Part shown: positions 17,962-27,082 of the stretch, piece after piece
How positions within the stretch are numbered: the stretch's first letter is position 1
Layout of the letters: each line of letters begins with the position of its first letter
Source of the DNA: Mayfieldus sp038040285
GTDB taxonomy: Bacteria; Actinomycetota; Thermoleophilia; Solirubrobacterales; 70-9
Direction of reading: 5' to 3'
DNA length: 64,000 nucleotides
Assembly (NCBI GenBank): GCA_038040285.1
Contig: JBBPIN010000006.1
Coordinates: forward strand, 29,085 to 93,084
Notes under the pieces: model-generated
The model's input: only the letters and a program-made list of their open reading frames with translations
What the model was told of the DNA's origin: nothing
Databases searched by the model: none
Position numbers and translations under genes: made by a program

Positions 17962-19152
17962 CTAGAGGCCGAGCTGCACGCGGAGCTTGAGCCAGACCAG
18001 ATTCACGAACTCCCTGAGGCTGTCGGAGCTGGCGACGACGACCACGAGCAGCACCAGCGAAACGAGCACGAAGAGCGCGAACAGCGAGCCGCCGACGCCC
18101 GGGTTGTAGAGCCGGCTCACACCTTTTGCGTCGACCAGAGTCTCGCCGATCCGCAGCCGGGTCAGGAAAGTCGACGACATGCCCTCGCGGCTGCGGTCGA
18201 GGAACTCGATCAGGTTGAAGTGGGCGCCAACGCTGACGATCAGCGCCGCCCCCTTCTCGAAGGCCATCAGCATTGCCACGTCCTGGCTGGTCCCAGCTGC
18301 TGGGACAATCGTGTGCTCGAGACCGAGGTCGAGCACCCGCTCGCGGCCCGGCGCTCGGCCGTCGGGATAGGCGTGCACGACGAGCTCGGCCCCGGAGCAC
18401 AGGGCGGCGTCGCTGGCCGAGTCCATGTCGCCGATCACCAGGTCGGGCTTCAGCCCCGCCTCGAGGATCGCATCGGCCCCGCCGTCGACTCCGACCAGCA
18501 CCGGCCTCACGTCGCGGATGTAGGCGCGCAGCGCCTGAAGGTCACGGCGGTGGGTCGTGCCCCGCACGACCACCAGAGCGTGGCGGTCGCGGAACTTGGT
18601 GCGGATCGCCGGGAACTCGACCCGGCCGGTGAGCAGGTCCCCCTCCTGGCGAACGTGCGCCATCGTGTTCTCCGCGAACGCCGAGAGCGCGTCGTCGACC
18701 CGCTGGCGCTGCTCGTCGAGCTGGCGAGCCAGCGCGTCGGACTCCATCACGGTTCCGGTGACAATCTCCTCGCCGCCGCAGATCACCGTGCCGCCCTCGA
18801 TCGTCAGCGGATCGCCGTCCTTCAGTTGCTCGAAGAGCGGTGCTCGCGGCGCATCGACGAGGTGGATCCCCGCCCGGGTCATCATCAGCGGGCCCGCGTT
18901 GGGGTAGCGGCCATTGGACGAGTCCGAGACGTTGATCACGGCCTCGGCGCCCGTGGCGATCAGCTCCTCGGCGGCGATGCGGTCGATGTTGGTGTGGTCG
19001 ATCACCGCGATGTCGCCTGGGCCCAGGCGCTTCACGAGGTGCTTGGTCTTGCGCCCCAGACGGGCGGTGCCGAAGATGACGCCGTCCTGGCTGTTTCCGT
19101 TGCGCCGGGACAGCAGATGACGGCCAAACCTGGAGCGGCTGGCGGTAGCCAC
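17962..19152 (-). CDS. steA: SteA, putative cytokinetic ring protein
   Basis: A 396-residue SteA-like protein. The N-terminal half (GPGDIAVIDHTNIDRIAAEEL, then NVSDSSNGRYPNAGPL) is typical of the family. The middle part has a thiamin pyrophosphokinase-like fold with VLVGVDGGADAILEAGLKPD and VIGDMDSASD. A single hydrophobic helix (LFALFVLVSLVLLVVVV) lies near the C-terminus and anchors it to the membrane. In Corynebacterium glutamicum SteA and its partner SteB localise to the septum and affect envelope integrity. It sits between recN and steB, the conserved actinobacterial arrangement. Confidence 0.88.
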   Translation of the reverse strand: MATASRSRFGRHLLSRRNGNSQDGVIFGTARLGRKTKHLVKRLGPGDIAVIDHTNIDRIAAEELIATGAEAVINVSDSSNGRYPNAGPLMMTRAGIHLVDAPRAPLFEQLKDGDPLTIEGGTVICGGEEIVTGTVMESDALARQLDEQRQRVDDALSAFAENTMAHVRQEGDLLTGRVEFPAIRTKFRDRHALVVVRGTTHRRDLQALRAYIRDVRPVLVGVDGGADAILEAGLKPDLVIGDMDSASDAALCSGAELVVHAYPDGRAPGRERVLDLGLEHTIVPAAGTSQDVAMLMAFEKGAALIVSVGAHFNLIEFLDRSREGMSSTFLTRLRIGETLVDAKGVSRLYNPGVGGSLFALFVLVSLVLLVVVVASSDSLREFVNLVWLKLRVQLGL

Positions 19153-19178
19153 GGGCTCAGATTAACCGCTGGACAGCG

Positions 19179-20861
19179 CTAGGCGGCGGCGAGCAGCTCC
19201 TGGGCGTGGCGGCTGGCCGCCTCGTCGCCCCGGTCGGCGCCCAGCATGCGGCAGATCTCGGCCACCAACTCGTCGCCGTCCACCCGTTGCACCGAGGCCA
19301 ACGCCTCGCCCCCGCGGACCCGCTTGCTAATCCGAAAGTGGCCGCTGGCAAGCGATGCGACCTGCGGCAGATGCGTAATGCAGATCACCTGCCGCGCCTG
19401 CCCGAGGCTGCGCAGACGCTCGCCGACCGTGCGCGAGGTGTTGCCGCCGACCCCACCGTCTATCTCGTCGAAGCACAGCGTCGCCGTGCTCGCCGACGCA
19501 CCGAGACCGGTCAGCGCCAGCATCACTCGCGACAGCTCCCCGCCGGAAGCGGCGTCGCGCAGCGCCGCCGGCTCGATTCCCGGGTTGGTTGCGATCAAAA
19601 AGATGACCGTCTCGGCGCCCGTGGGGCCGAAGCCGTCAGGCACCGGCTCGAGCTTGACCCCGAGCTTTGCCCCGGGCATCGCCAGCTCCTCCAACTCCTC
19701 CGCCACCCGCTTCTCGAGCCGACGGGCGGCCTTCCGCCGGGCGCTCGTCAGCTCGGCGCCAAGCTCAGCCCGGCGCGCTTCGGCGCCAGACAGCTGAGAC
19801 TCGAGCTCCGCGCCGCGCCCTTCGGCGCCTTCGAGTCGCTCGATCTCGGTCCGGCAACGCTCCGCGTGCGCGAGCACCGACTCGATCGAGCCCCCGTGCT
19901 TGCGCTTCAGGCGGTCGAGGACGTCGAGGTGCTCCTCGACCGCCGTCAAACGCTGCGGATCGGCCTCGATTCGCTCCAGATAGGACCGCAGCTCGCCGGC
20001 CACGTCGCCCGTCTCGACGGCGAGCGCGGCGACCCGTTCCCCGATCCGGTCCAGCTCGGGGTCGACGCCGACCGAGGCGCGCATTGCGCCTTCGGCCTCT
20101 GCCAGAGTGCCCCCGGCGCCTCCCCCATCCTGCTCGGAACCACTTATCGCCGCCAGGGCGCCGGCGGCTGCGAGGCGCAGGCCCTCAGCGTGGCCGAGGC
20201 GGCTGCGCTCGGCGTTCAGCTCCGCCTCCTCGGCGCCGTCGGGTGCGGCGGTCTCGATCTCGGACAGCTCGTAGCGGTAGAGGTCGAGATCCCGTTCACT
20301 CGCCCCGTCGCGCTCGCGCAGCTGCTCGAGCTCCCGACGCGCGTGCTCCGCCCTCCTATGGGCCTCCCGGTAGCGGCGCCGCCTGTCGAGATGCGCCTCG
20401 CCCGCGAAGCCGTCGAGGACTTCGAGCTGCGACGAAGACAGCACCAGCCGGCGATGCTCGTGCTGGCCGTAGAAGGCGAGCAGGCGAGCGCCAAGAAGCT
20501 TCAGCTCGCCGGCGGAGGCCGACCGTCCGCCGATGAAGGCGGCGGTGCGACCCGCGGCGGAGACCCTCCGCCCCAGGACCAGCTGATCGGCACCCTCGGG
20601 CAGGCGCTCGGCGACCTCGGCCAGGTGCGGGTCGTCGGCGAGATCGTCCGGCAGGTCGAATGTCCCCTCGACCCAGGCCTCGGAGGCGCCCGGCCGCACG
20701 ATCTGCGGCCGCGCCCTGCCGCCCATCAAGAGGTCGAGCGAGTGCGCGAGGACCGTCTTGCCGGCGCCGGTCTCCCCCGTGATCACGTTGAAGCCGTCGT
20801 CGAGGCGCAGCTCGGCGCACTCGATCAGGAGCAGGTTCTCGATCCGCAGCTCGCGCAGCAT
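19179..20861 (-). CDS. recN: DNA repair protein RecN
   Basis: A 560-residue SMC-like ATPase for recombinational repair of double-strand breaks. The N-terminal head has MLRELRIENLLLI and the Walker A motif GETGAGKTVLAHSL. The central part is a long coiled coil rich in Arg and Glu. The C-terminal head has the signature SGGELSRVMLAL, Walker B TLCFDEIDGGVGG, and the switch ICITHLPQVASL. No SOS box was found directly upstream. It is followed by steA and preceded by an inserted MFS exporter gene that separates it from nadK. Confidence 0.95.
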   Translation of the reverse strand: MLRELRIENLLLIECAELRLDDGFNVITGETGAGKTVLAHSLDLLMGGRARPQIVRPGASEAWVEGTFDLPDDLADDPHLAEVAERLPEGADQLVLGRRVSAAGRTAAFIGGRSASAGELKLLGARLLAFYGQHEHRRLVLSSSQLEVLDGFAGEAHLDRRRRYREAHRRAEHARRELEQLRERDGASERDLDLYRYELSEIETAAPDGAEEAELNAERSRLGHAEGLRLAAAGALAAISGSEQDGGGAGGTLAEAEGAMRASVGVDPELDRIGERVAALAVETGDVAGELRSYLERIEADPQRLTAVEEHLDVLDRLKRKHGGSIESVLAHAERCRTEIERLEGAEGRGAELESQLSGAEARRAELGAELTSARRKAARRLEKRVAEELEELAMPGAKLGVKLEPVPDGFGPTGAETVIFLIATNPGIEPAALRDAASGGELSRVMLALTGLGASASTATLCFDEIDGGVGGNTSRTVGERLRSLGQARQVICITHLPQVASLASGHFRISKRVRGGEALASVQRVDGDELVAEICRMLGADRGDEAASRHAQELLAAA

Positions 20862-20938
20862 CGTCCGCCCTGTCTAGCAACAGGCGGCGACGGACTCGCC
20901 CCATGGCACTAGCGAACTGGCTTGGTATTCGCCCGCCG

Positions 20939-22475
20939 CTAGGCGGCCACTGGTTCTGCTACTTCGTCGGGCGGCGCCACTTCCTGGCCGGGCACCGCGA
21001 CGAAGTCGCGGTCGCGGACGAGGAGGAAACCGAGCGCCGCACCCACGAAGGCGATCACCGCCGCGATCAGCAGGAGGTCGTTGAAGGCGCTGACAAAGGC
21101 GATCTTCGAGTCAACCACGACCTGATCGCGGATGCCGGGTGGCGCGACGCGGCCCGCGGCCACCGAACCACCCGAGGCCACTGCATCGCTGAGCCCGTGG
21201 GGAGCATTCGGCAGCAGCTCGGCGAACTTGCTGTCGATGCGCGATTGGAAGACCGCACCGAGCCCGGCGACGCCGGTGGCGATCCCGACCTGACGGAAGG
21301 TGGTGTTGATCCCCGAGGCCATGCCGGCGCGAGCCGGCTCCACGACCGCGATCGCGGCCTGCGCGATGCCCGGGTTGGTGAGCCCTATCCCTGCGCCCGC
21401 GACCAGGAAGCCGGCCAGAAGCGTGGTCCAGTCCGAGTCGACGGTCACCCCGCGCATCAGCATCAGCCCGACGCCCACCATCGCCAGCCCAATGCCCATC
21501 AGCACCCGAACGGGGACGCGATGAGAGAGTTTGCCGGAGATCGGCGCGACCACGAAGGAGAAGGGTCAGCGGCAGGAAGCGCAAGCCTGCGTCCAGGGGC
21601 GAGTAGCCGAGGACGCCCTGGATGTAGATCGTGAGGTAGAGGAAGGCAGCGAACATCCCGCCCGAGAGACCGAAGGCAACCGCCGATACACCGTTGAAGG
21701 CCGGCAAGCGGAACAGCGACAGATCGAGCATCGGGTGCGAGCTGCGGTGCTCGACGACGACGAAGGCCGCCAGCAGCGCCGCGGCGCCGATCAACGAGGC
21801 GAGGATCGGGGCGCTGCTCCAACCTTCCGGGTTGCCGCGGATGAGGCCGAAGATGAGCAGGAACAGCGCGCTCGAGAAGGTGACCAGCCCCGCCACGTCG
21901 ATCCGCTCGGGGTCCTGGGCGGCGACGTTTTCGAGCCGCAACTCGGTGAGCGCGATCGCGATCAGGCCGATCGGCACGTTAATGAAGAAGATCCACTGCC
22001 AGCCGAGGTGCTCGGTGACCAGACCTCCGACGAGCGGACCGATCGCGACGGCGCCGCCGATCACCGCGCCCCAGACGCCGAACGCCATCGCCCGGTCGCG
22101 GCCGTGGAACTCCTGGCCGATCAGCGCCAGCGAGGTCGCGAACATCGCCGCCCCGCCGACCCCCTGAAGGCCCCGGGCGAGGTTGAGCAGGGTCGGGTCG
22201 CCGGAGATCCCGCACAGGAACGAAGCGAAGGTGAAAACCGCGAAGCCGAGCGAGAAGACGCGCCGGCGGCCCAGCCTGTCGCCCAGCGATCCGGCGGTGA
22301 GCAGGATCGCCGCCAGCATCAGCGAGTAGGCGTCGACGACCCATTGAAGGCTGGAAAGGCTGGCGTGCAGGTCGCGCTGGATGTCGGGCAGGGCGACGTT
22401 CACGATCGTGATGTCGAGCAGCAACATGAACGTCGCGATCGAGACCAGGAGGAGCGTCCACCACTTGCGTTCCAT
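20939..22475 (-). pseudogene. DHA2-family MFS drug exporter with a frameshift
   Basis: The 5' part from ATG 22475 is a 14-helix EmrB/QacA-type exporter: LLLDITIVNVALPDIQ (motif D1), DRLGRRRVF (motif A), and GPLVGGLVTEHLGWQWIF (motif C). It reads normally to RFLPLTLL at about 21565. The rest of the transporter, FVVAPISGKLSHRVPVR to the stop at 20939, continues in the frame one base further on. Skipping one base in the GAAGGAGAAGGG region (about 21553-21566) restores a full protein of about 511 residues. It may be a real pseudogene or an assembly error. It lies between recN and nadK, which are adjacent in mycobacteria, so it is an insertion. No regulator gene is adjacent. Confidence 0.8.
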
Positions 22476-22550
22476 TACTTCACTTTCTACAGCAAGGAAC
22501 CGGAACGCCGGCGGGCTCCTAGGCTCCGATGCTGCGCCGGCCCGTTCGTC

Positions 22551-23429
22551 CTAGTGGGCCAGGTGGCCGAACTTCTCGCTGATGCGGCGATAGAAGCTTG
22601 AGCCCGGGAGCTGGGCGAGGCGCCCGGCCTCCTGCCGAAAGCTGACCTCGGCCTCGCCGCCGGGCCGTAGCTCACACAGCGTCTCTCCGTCAATGGCCAC
22701 GTCGACGGGTTCGCGGCCCTCCGCGTTTCCGACCCGCAGCACGTCCTCGGGGGCGACGACCAGCGCCCGAGCTGTGAGCGTATGCGGGGCGATGTAGCTG
22801 ACCACGTACCCCTCTACCCCCCAGGCGAGGATCGGGCCGCCGTTGGCGAGGTTGTAGCCGGTTGAACCTGCGGGAGTAGCGGCGACCAAACCGTCGCAGC
22901 GCACGTTGCCCACCTCCTCCCCGGCGATCCGGTAGCTGAGCACGGCAACGCGCCCCTCGGGACGGCGGATGAAGGTGACGTCGTTCAACGCCAACCCGCT
23001 CGCCTCTTCGGCCGACACCTCGAGGCCGGGAAGTTCGAGGACCTCGAAGTCGCCGGCAAACGCCCTGCGCAAGCCCTCGTCGAGCTGATCGCGCTCCGCC
23101 GCGGCCAAAAAGCCGACCGTTCCGAAGTTGATCCCGAACACCGGCACCCCCGTCCCGGCGTACTGGCGCAGCGCCCAGAGGATCGAGCCGTCCCCGCCCA
23201 GGACCAGGCAGAGGTCGGGGTCGGACGGCAGCGTCTCGGTCACCTCGATTCCCTCCGCGGCGCCCTCGAGCTTTGCCGCCTCGGCCGCGCTTGCCTTGAT
23301 GCGGCACCCGGCGGACATCGCGGCGGCCACCGCGGCCGCGACGGCCTCGCTCGCGGCGGGGGGATGCGAGTGGGTGACGAGCGCGACCGTCCGTACTGCC
23401 GGCGGTGCCTTTGTCTCCTTGGTGCTCAC
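22551..23429 (-). CDS. nadK: NAD kinase
   Basis: A 292-residue NAD kinase that makes NADP. The core motifs are CLVLGGDGSILWALR (GGDG about 78-81), FGINFGTVGFLA, DGLVAATPAGSTGYNLANGGPI and the C-terminal DGE segment VAIDGETL. A GTG at 23429 is chosen because it overlaps the tlyA stop (GTGA) and has GGTGGAG upstream; longer versions run antisense through tlyA coding sequence. The tlyA-nadK pair is conserved across actinobacteria. Confidence 0.94.
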   Translation of the reverse strand: MSTKETKAPPAVRTVALVTHSHPPAASEAVAAAVAAAMSAGCRIKASAAEAAKLEGAAEGIEVTETLPSDPDLCLVLGGDGSILWALRQYAGTGVPVFGINFGTVGFLAAAERDQLDEGLRRAFAGDFEVLELPGLEVSAEEASGLALNDVTFIRRPEGRVAVLSYRIAGEEVGNVRCDGLVAATPAGSTGYNLANGGPILAWGVEGYVVSYIAPHTLTARALVVAPEDVLRVGNAEGREPVDVAIDGETLCELRPGGEAEVSFRQEAGRLAQLPGSSFYRRISEKFGHLAH

Positions 23430-24211
23430 GACTCCACCTCGTGGATCGCCGCCTCGACATCGCCCAGCGACTCGCCTCCGCGCGAGCACCAAAGGAACGA
23501 CTCGCGGTTTCCCTTCGGGCCCGGCAACCCCGAGGAGGCAATGCCGCGCACCGCGAGGCCGAGCGACCGCGCCGCCTCAGCGGCCAGGACGAGGGCCTCG
23601 CGCCGCAGCGCCGGGTCGCGCACCACGCCGCCCTTGCCGACCTTCTCCGGGCCGAGCTCGAACTGTGGCTTGACCAGCGCCAGGACCTCCCCGTCCTCGC
23701 TCAGCGCCTCCGCGACCGCGGGCAGGACCTTGGTCAGGCCGATGAACGAGACGTCGACGGCTGCCAGCGAGGGAACGAACGGCAGGTCTGCCGGCTTCAG
23801 GGAGCGGGCGTTGAGGCGCTCGATCACGGTCACCCGCGAGTCGTTGCGCAGCCTCCACTCCAGCTCGCCGTGGGCGACGTCGACCGCCGCCACGCGGGCG
23901 GCACCGTGCTGGAGCAGGCAGTCGGTGAAGCCGCCGGTCGAGGCCCCGACGTCGAGGCAGTCACGCCCCCCAACGTCGATTCCGAAGGCCTCGAGGGCGT
24001 TTTGAAGCTTGATGCCGCCGCGCGATACATAGCGTGGGCCCTCAGCGACGATCAGATCGACCTCCGGCTCGATCAGCTGACTCGGCCGCAGGGCAAACGG
24101 GCCGTCCTGCCCAAGTTGCACCTCTCCGGCCCGCACGGCCGCGGCCGCGGCCGTGCGCGAGGAAAAGGCTCCGCGCTCGGCGAGCAGGGTGTCTATGCGC
24201 TGACGCGGCAT
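23426..24211 (-). CDS. tlyA: TlyA family rRNA 2'-O-methyltransferase
   Basis: A 261-residue protein with an N-terminal S4 RNA-binding domain (RQRIDTLLAERGAFSSRTAA) and an FtsJ-type methyltransferase domain with SRGGIKLQNALEAFG, the SAM site LDVGASTGGFTDCLLQ and the catalytic Lys in LVKPQFE. In Mycobacterium TlyA methylates 16S and 23S rRNA and gives capreomycin sensitivity. The ATG at 24211 sets the usual N-terminus. It should be preceded by dxs in the ancestral order, but accessory DNA now lies there, so it must have its own promoter in 24212-24318. Confidence 0.93.
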   Translation of the reverse strand: MPRQRIDTLLAERGAFSSRTAAAAAVRAGEVQLGQDGPFALRPSQLIEPEVDLIVAEGPRYVSRGGIKLQNALEAFGIDVGGRDCLDVGASTGGFTDCLLQHGAARVAAVDVAHGELEWRLRNDSRVTVIERLNARSLKPADLPFVPSLAAVDVSFIGLTKVLPAVAEALSEDGEVLALVKPQFELGPEKVGKGGVVRDPALRREALVLAAEAARSLGLAVRGIASSGLPGPKGNRESFLWCSRGGESLGDVEAAIHEVES

Positions 24212-24287
24212 GTCGCGAACCGTAGCGCCGGAGCGCACCTGCGCCGGGCGGGGGCTGCCGAATGTGTGAGGCCGATCACACACGAAT

Positions 24288-24301
24288 CGCACATACGTTC
24301 G
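24288..24301. promoter_or_regulatory. SOS-box-like palindrome, one mismatch
   Basis: CGCACATACGTTCG differs at one position from the CGAAC-N4-GTTCG LexA operator that is perfect at 1688. It lies in the divergent promoter region between tlyA (start 24211) and a small membrane protein gene (start 24319), 18 bp upstream of the latter. Binding is uncertain because of the mismatch. Confidence 0.3.
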
Positions 24302-24318
24302 TATTCTCGATACCTGTA

Positions 24319-24675
24319 ATGACTCTGTTCAGAGCAATCCCCCTGGCAATCCACGGCGTCATCGAGATCGTCGCCGCGCCAGTGCTGATCGCCGCCCCTT
24401 TCGTGCTCGGATTCGGGACCGCAGCGGGCGCCGTCTCGATCGCACTGGGCGCGATGCTGATGGGCCTGGCGCTCTCCACGCACGGTGAGCACCGCACGGT
24501 CCCGTTGGGCGCGCATGCCGGTTTCGACTATCTGATCGGTGGACTCGCGATCGTCGTCGGGCTAGCGCTCGGCATCGGTGGCGCACCACCGATCGCAACA
24601 GTCTTTTTGGTCGGGTTCGGTGCCGCACATTTGGCGCTGACCGCATCAACGCGGTTCAGCATCCGCGGCGCCTGA
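24319..24675 (+). CDS. Small membrane protein, four helices
   Basis: A 118-residue protein made almost wholly of four hydrophobic helices, beginning LFRAIPLAIHGVIEIVAAPV and with the pattern GFDYLIGGLAIVVGLALG in the second half. The two halves each have a helix pair, similar in layout to SPW-repeat membrane proteins, but no signature is certain. It is the first gene of the accessory stretch after tlyA and diverges from it. A strong terminator at 24748-24777 follows 72 bp after the stop. The function is unknown. Confidence 0.7.
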   Translation: MTLFRAIPLAIHGVIEIVAAPVLIAAPFVLGFGTAAGAVSIALGAMLMGLALSTHGEHRTVPLGAHAGFDYLIGGLAIVVGLALGIGGAPPIATVFLVGFGAAHLALTASTRFSIRGA

Positions 24676-24720
24676 CGGACCCGACTACCTCCCACGGATC
24701 CACATACATAGAGATACATA

Positions 24721-24780
24721 TCTCTCCTCCCCTGTAGTACCCCAGAGCGCCCCGCCTTTTGGCGGGGCGTCTCTTTTGCG
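24721..24780 (+). repeat. Terminator-bearing repeat, copy 1
   Basis: This copy has the shared leader CTGTAGTACCCCAGAG, a hairpin CGCCCCGCC-TTTT-GGCGGGGCG (24748-24769) and a T-rich tail TCTCTTTT, the form of an intrinsic terminator reading to the right. It should end transcription of the small membrane protein gene. It is most like copy 4 at 39466, including the CCTTTTGG loop. Confidence 0.85.
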
Positions 24781-24883
24781 TAACCCGTCTATCGGCTGAC
24801 CGAGGCACACCCCGCAGTGCCATGACTCCTGGGAGCCGTGGCGCTGGGCGGCCAGCAGGCCAGGGCGAGATACTGCGGGGGCG

Positions 24884-25285
24884 ATGTCGGAGGAGAACGT
24901 TGAGGTTGCCCGGCGCGGATACGAGCATTTCATCAAGACGGGAGACATCCTTGCCGAGATCTTTGATCCGGACTTTCTCTTGGACATGTCAACGTTTCGC
25001 GGCTGGCCCGAACGGCAGAACTATCCCGGCGTCGAGGGTTTTAGGGTGTTTCTTTCGGACTGGCTGGAAGCGTGGGAGGACTACGAATTCACACTCGAGG
25101 AGCTACACGACGCGGGCGACAAGGTTGTCGCAGTCGTACGCCAAGGCGGTGTCTCGAAGGCAACCGGAGTGCCAGTGGAAATGCACTTGGCCCACGTGTT
25201 GACGTTCCGCGAGGGAAAGCAAATTCGGCAGGAGATGTACGCGAGCGCTGACGAGGCCCTCGAAGCCGCCGGGCTGCGGGAGTAG
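24884..25285 (+). CDS. SnoaL-like / NTF2-fold protein, array copy 1
   Basis: A 133-residue NTF2-fold protein starting MSEENVEVARRGYEHF and ending DEALEAAGLRE. The middle has NYPGVEGFRVFLSDWLEAWEDYEF, a loop and helix usual in SnoaL-like proteins, and VLTFREGKQIRQEM, the last two barrel strands. There is no signal peptide, so it acts in the cytoplasm. Its stop is followed after three bases by the start of the next paralogue. Family members bind or convert small ligands, but no active-site set can be recognised. Confidence 0.82.
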   Translation: MSEENVEVARRGYEHFIKTGDILAEIFDPDFLLDMSTFRGWPERQNYPGVEGFRVFLSDWLEAWEDYEFTLEELHDAGDKVVAVVRQGGVSKATGVPVEMHLAHVLTFREGKQIRQEMYASADEALEAAGLRE

Positions 25286-25288
25286 GCA

Positions 25289-25873
25289 ATGTCGGAGGAG
25301 AACGTCGATGTCGTGGGCGGCGTGCGAACGCCAGTCACCGTTTCGAGCGAGAGCAGGCGGCGGACCCTGGATGAACGGATCTTCGTCCTGTTTCCGGCGC
25401 TTGCCCGCATGTTGCTTTCTGCTTGGTCGCGGCTGCCGCCACGCTCTCGACTGCGCCGGGCCTGGCTCCCGCGCATCATGCGCCAAGGGTGTGAAGCCGC
25501 GAATCGAAGGGATTTCGACCTTCTCTTTCTCGCCTTTGACCCGGAGATCGAGTACCACGCCAACGAGAACGCCCTTGGTGGCTTCGTTCCCCCCGACCTG
25601 CTCGGGGTGCATCGCGGCCATGAGGGCTATTTCCGTGTCTGGGAGGCGATGATTGAGGCAGTGGACGATTTCAAGCTCGAACATGAGGAAGTCATCGACT
25701 TCGGCGACCGGCTGCTCGCCGCTGGTCGCGGGACGGGGCATGGCAGCTCTAGCGGGGTCCCCGTCGATCAACCCAACTTTCAGGTCTTCACCTTGCGGCG
25801 TGGGTTGGTGATCCGGCAGGAGGACTTCGATGACCGCGATAAGGCCCTCGAAGCCGCCGGGCTGTCGGAGTAG
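25289..25873 (+). CDS. SnoaL-like protein with N-terminal extension, array copy 2
   Basis: A 194-residue protein that starts like copy 1 (MSEENVDVV) but then has about 60 extra residues with TLDERIFVLFPALARMLLS and SRLRRAWLPRIMRQG before the NTF2 fold. The fold contains PEIEYHANENALGGFVPP, HRGHEGYFRVWEAMIEAVDDF and the closing KALEAAGLSE. The extension is shared with the gene at 25996, so the two form a subfamily. A damaged relative lies on the other strand at 30746-31050. The start three bases after copy 1 suggests co-translation. The function is unknown. Confidence 0.8.
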   Translation: MSEENVDVVGGVRTPVTVSSESRRRTLDERIFVLFPALARMLLSAWSRLPPRSRLRRAWLPRIMRQGCEAANRRDFDLLFLAFDPEIEYHANENALGGFVPPDLLGVHRGHEGYFRVWEAMIEAVDDFKLEHEEVIDFGDRLLAAGRGTGHGSSSGVPVDQPNFQVFTLRRGLVIRQEDFDDRDKALEAAGLSE

Positions 25874-25995
25874 CAGCTCGCCCCCGCTTTCAGGCCGCGA
25901 CCCGCAGCGGGGGCAGCGTCAGGCCATTAATGAATAGAGGGTGGTACTCGTGGGTGTAGGGGCGGGCCGCGGTGCTTTAGAGTCGTTGTAAGGAG

Positions 25996-26613
25996 GTGAG
26001 GTTCACGGACAGTCGAGCGGCAGCTCCGGAGAGCACCACGGGTGGGCGCACCGTCGGAGAGCGGATAGCAGCGCGCTGGCCGGGGCTGGCGCGCGTGACA
26101 ACCGCATCGGTCCTGCGCCTGCCGAGGGGCTCGCGGCTGAAGCGAACGTTGTTGGAGCGCACCGCGCACGCCGCCTACGAAGCGTGGAACCGCGACGACC
26201 TCGAGCTCGCCAGGGCTGCCGCCGACCCCGAGATCGAAGTGCATTTTCAGCACGCGGCGGACTCGCCGGTGGCGGGCATAGACGACGTCTACCACGGCCC
26301 TGACGGCTACTGCCGGGCCATGGAGGAGTGGGCGGAGGGCTGGCGCAGCTGGCGCGTCGAGGTCGAGGACGTGGTCGAGGTTGCGCCGGACAAGGTCCTC
26401 ATCACCGGCCGTCACATCGGCGAGGGCCTGGCGAGCGGGGCCGAGATCGAGCAATGGGGCGCCGCCCTGTACACGTTCCGCCGGGGCAAGATCCTGCGTG
26501 TGGACGCTTTTCTCTTCAGCGACAAGGACAGCGTGTCGGAGGCGGTCAGGTCGGTTCTCAAGGCCTCGGAGCCGGAGCAGGCACTAGCGCGCGTTGCTGA
26601 TCCGACGGCGTAG
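25996..26613 (+). CDS. SnoaL-like protein with N-terminal extension, array copy 3
   Basis: A 205-residue protein with the same two-part layout as the gene at 25289: an extension with TVGERIAARWPGLARV and GSRLKRTLLERTAHAAYEAW, then an NTF2 fold with DPEIEVHFQ, DDVYHGPDGYCRAMEEWAEG and LYTFRRGKILRVDAF. The family ending ALEAAGL is replaced by a longer tail with no such motif. The GTG at 25996 overlaps its own AAGGAGG sequence, so the true start is uncertain and could be a little downstream. It is followed by repeat copy 2, whose perfect hairpin should end the transcript. Confidence 0.7.
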   Translation: MRFTDSRAAAPESTTGGRTVGERIAARWPGLARVTTASVLRLPRGSRLKRTLLERTAHAAYEAWNRDDLELARAAADPEIEVHFQHAADSPVAGIDDVYHGPDGYCRAMEEWAEGWRSWRVEVEDVVEVAPDKVLITGRHIGEGLASGAEIEQWGAALYTFRRGKILRVDAFLFSDKDSVSEAVRSVLKASEPEQALARVADPTA

Positions 26614-26667
26614 CGGCTCGCGGCTACGCGGCCGCTGACATCCTGAGCGTGAGGATCCCTGTGCGCC

Positions 26668-26898
26668 ATCGTGCCTCACTGCCGCTTTGCGCGAAATGCA
26701 GGACCAGTCCAAGACAGGGTTCTGTGCGCCAGTTGTGCGCCAGTCAGCATCTGATTCGAGCGGTCAGTAGCGGTCCGTAGCGGTCCTGATTTGGCTTGAT
26801 CAAGCGATTTTCGGCAAATCCACGCACGCCAACCCACATCTCTCCTCCCCTGTAGTACCCCAGAGACGCCCCGCAAAGTGCGGGGCGTCTCTTTTGCG
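26668..26898 (+). repeat. Long repeat with terminator, copy 2
   Basis: About 230 bp that match 28547-28766. Shared parts are a doubled TTGTGCGCCAGT motif, iterated AGCGGTC units, the palindrome CTTGATCAAG, ATTTTCGGCAAATCC, then the CTGTAGTACCCCAGAG leader and a terminator. The hairpin here has perfect 14-bp arms AGAGACGCCCCGCA/TGCGGGGCGTCTCT (26862-26892) followed by TTTT. Base changes in the loop-side arm relative to copy 1 are compensated on the other side. Confidence 0.85.
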
Positions 26899-27082
26899 TT
26901 GGCAGCGGCATCCAGAGCACTTGTTGCCACCTAAACGCGATGCTTTCGGACGCTTCGTTCGCCAGTCGGGCCGCCAGCGCCAACCGGGTGTGGGGGTGTC
27001 GAAGAGAAAGCGGTCAGGTTGCTGGGATACTGCGCGGGCGACGTCGTAAGAGCGACGGCAATTCCCACAGAGGAGGAGAGAG
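26899..27082. other. Intergenic region with a degenerate SnoaL gene start
   Basis: No intact gene is seen. Around 27021-27040 the sequence GATACTGCGCGGGCGACGTCG closely follows the sequence before the gene at 24884 (GATACTGCGGGGGCGATGTCG). The ATG has become ACG and a TAA follows, so this is probably the fossil start of another array copy. Confidence 0.45.

Noticed and set aside
24528..24719. Minus-strand frame that begins after GGAGGAGAG-TATG in repeat copy 1
   Set aside because: It is antisense to the small membrane protein gene and shares no peptide with the short frames in copies 2 and 3.
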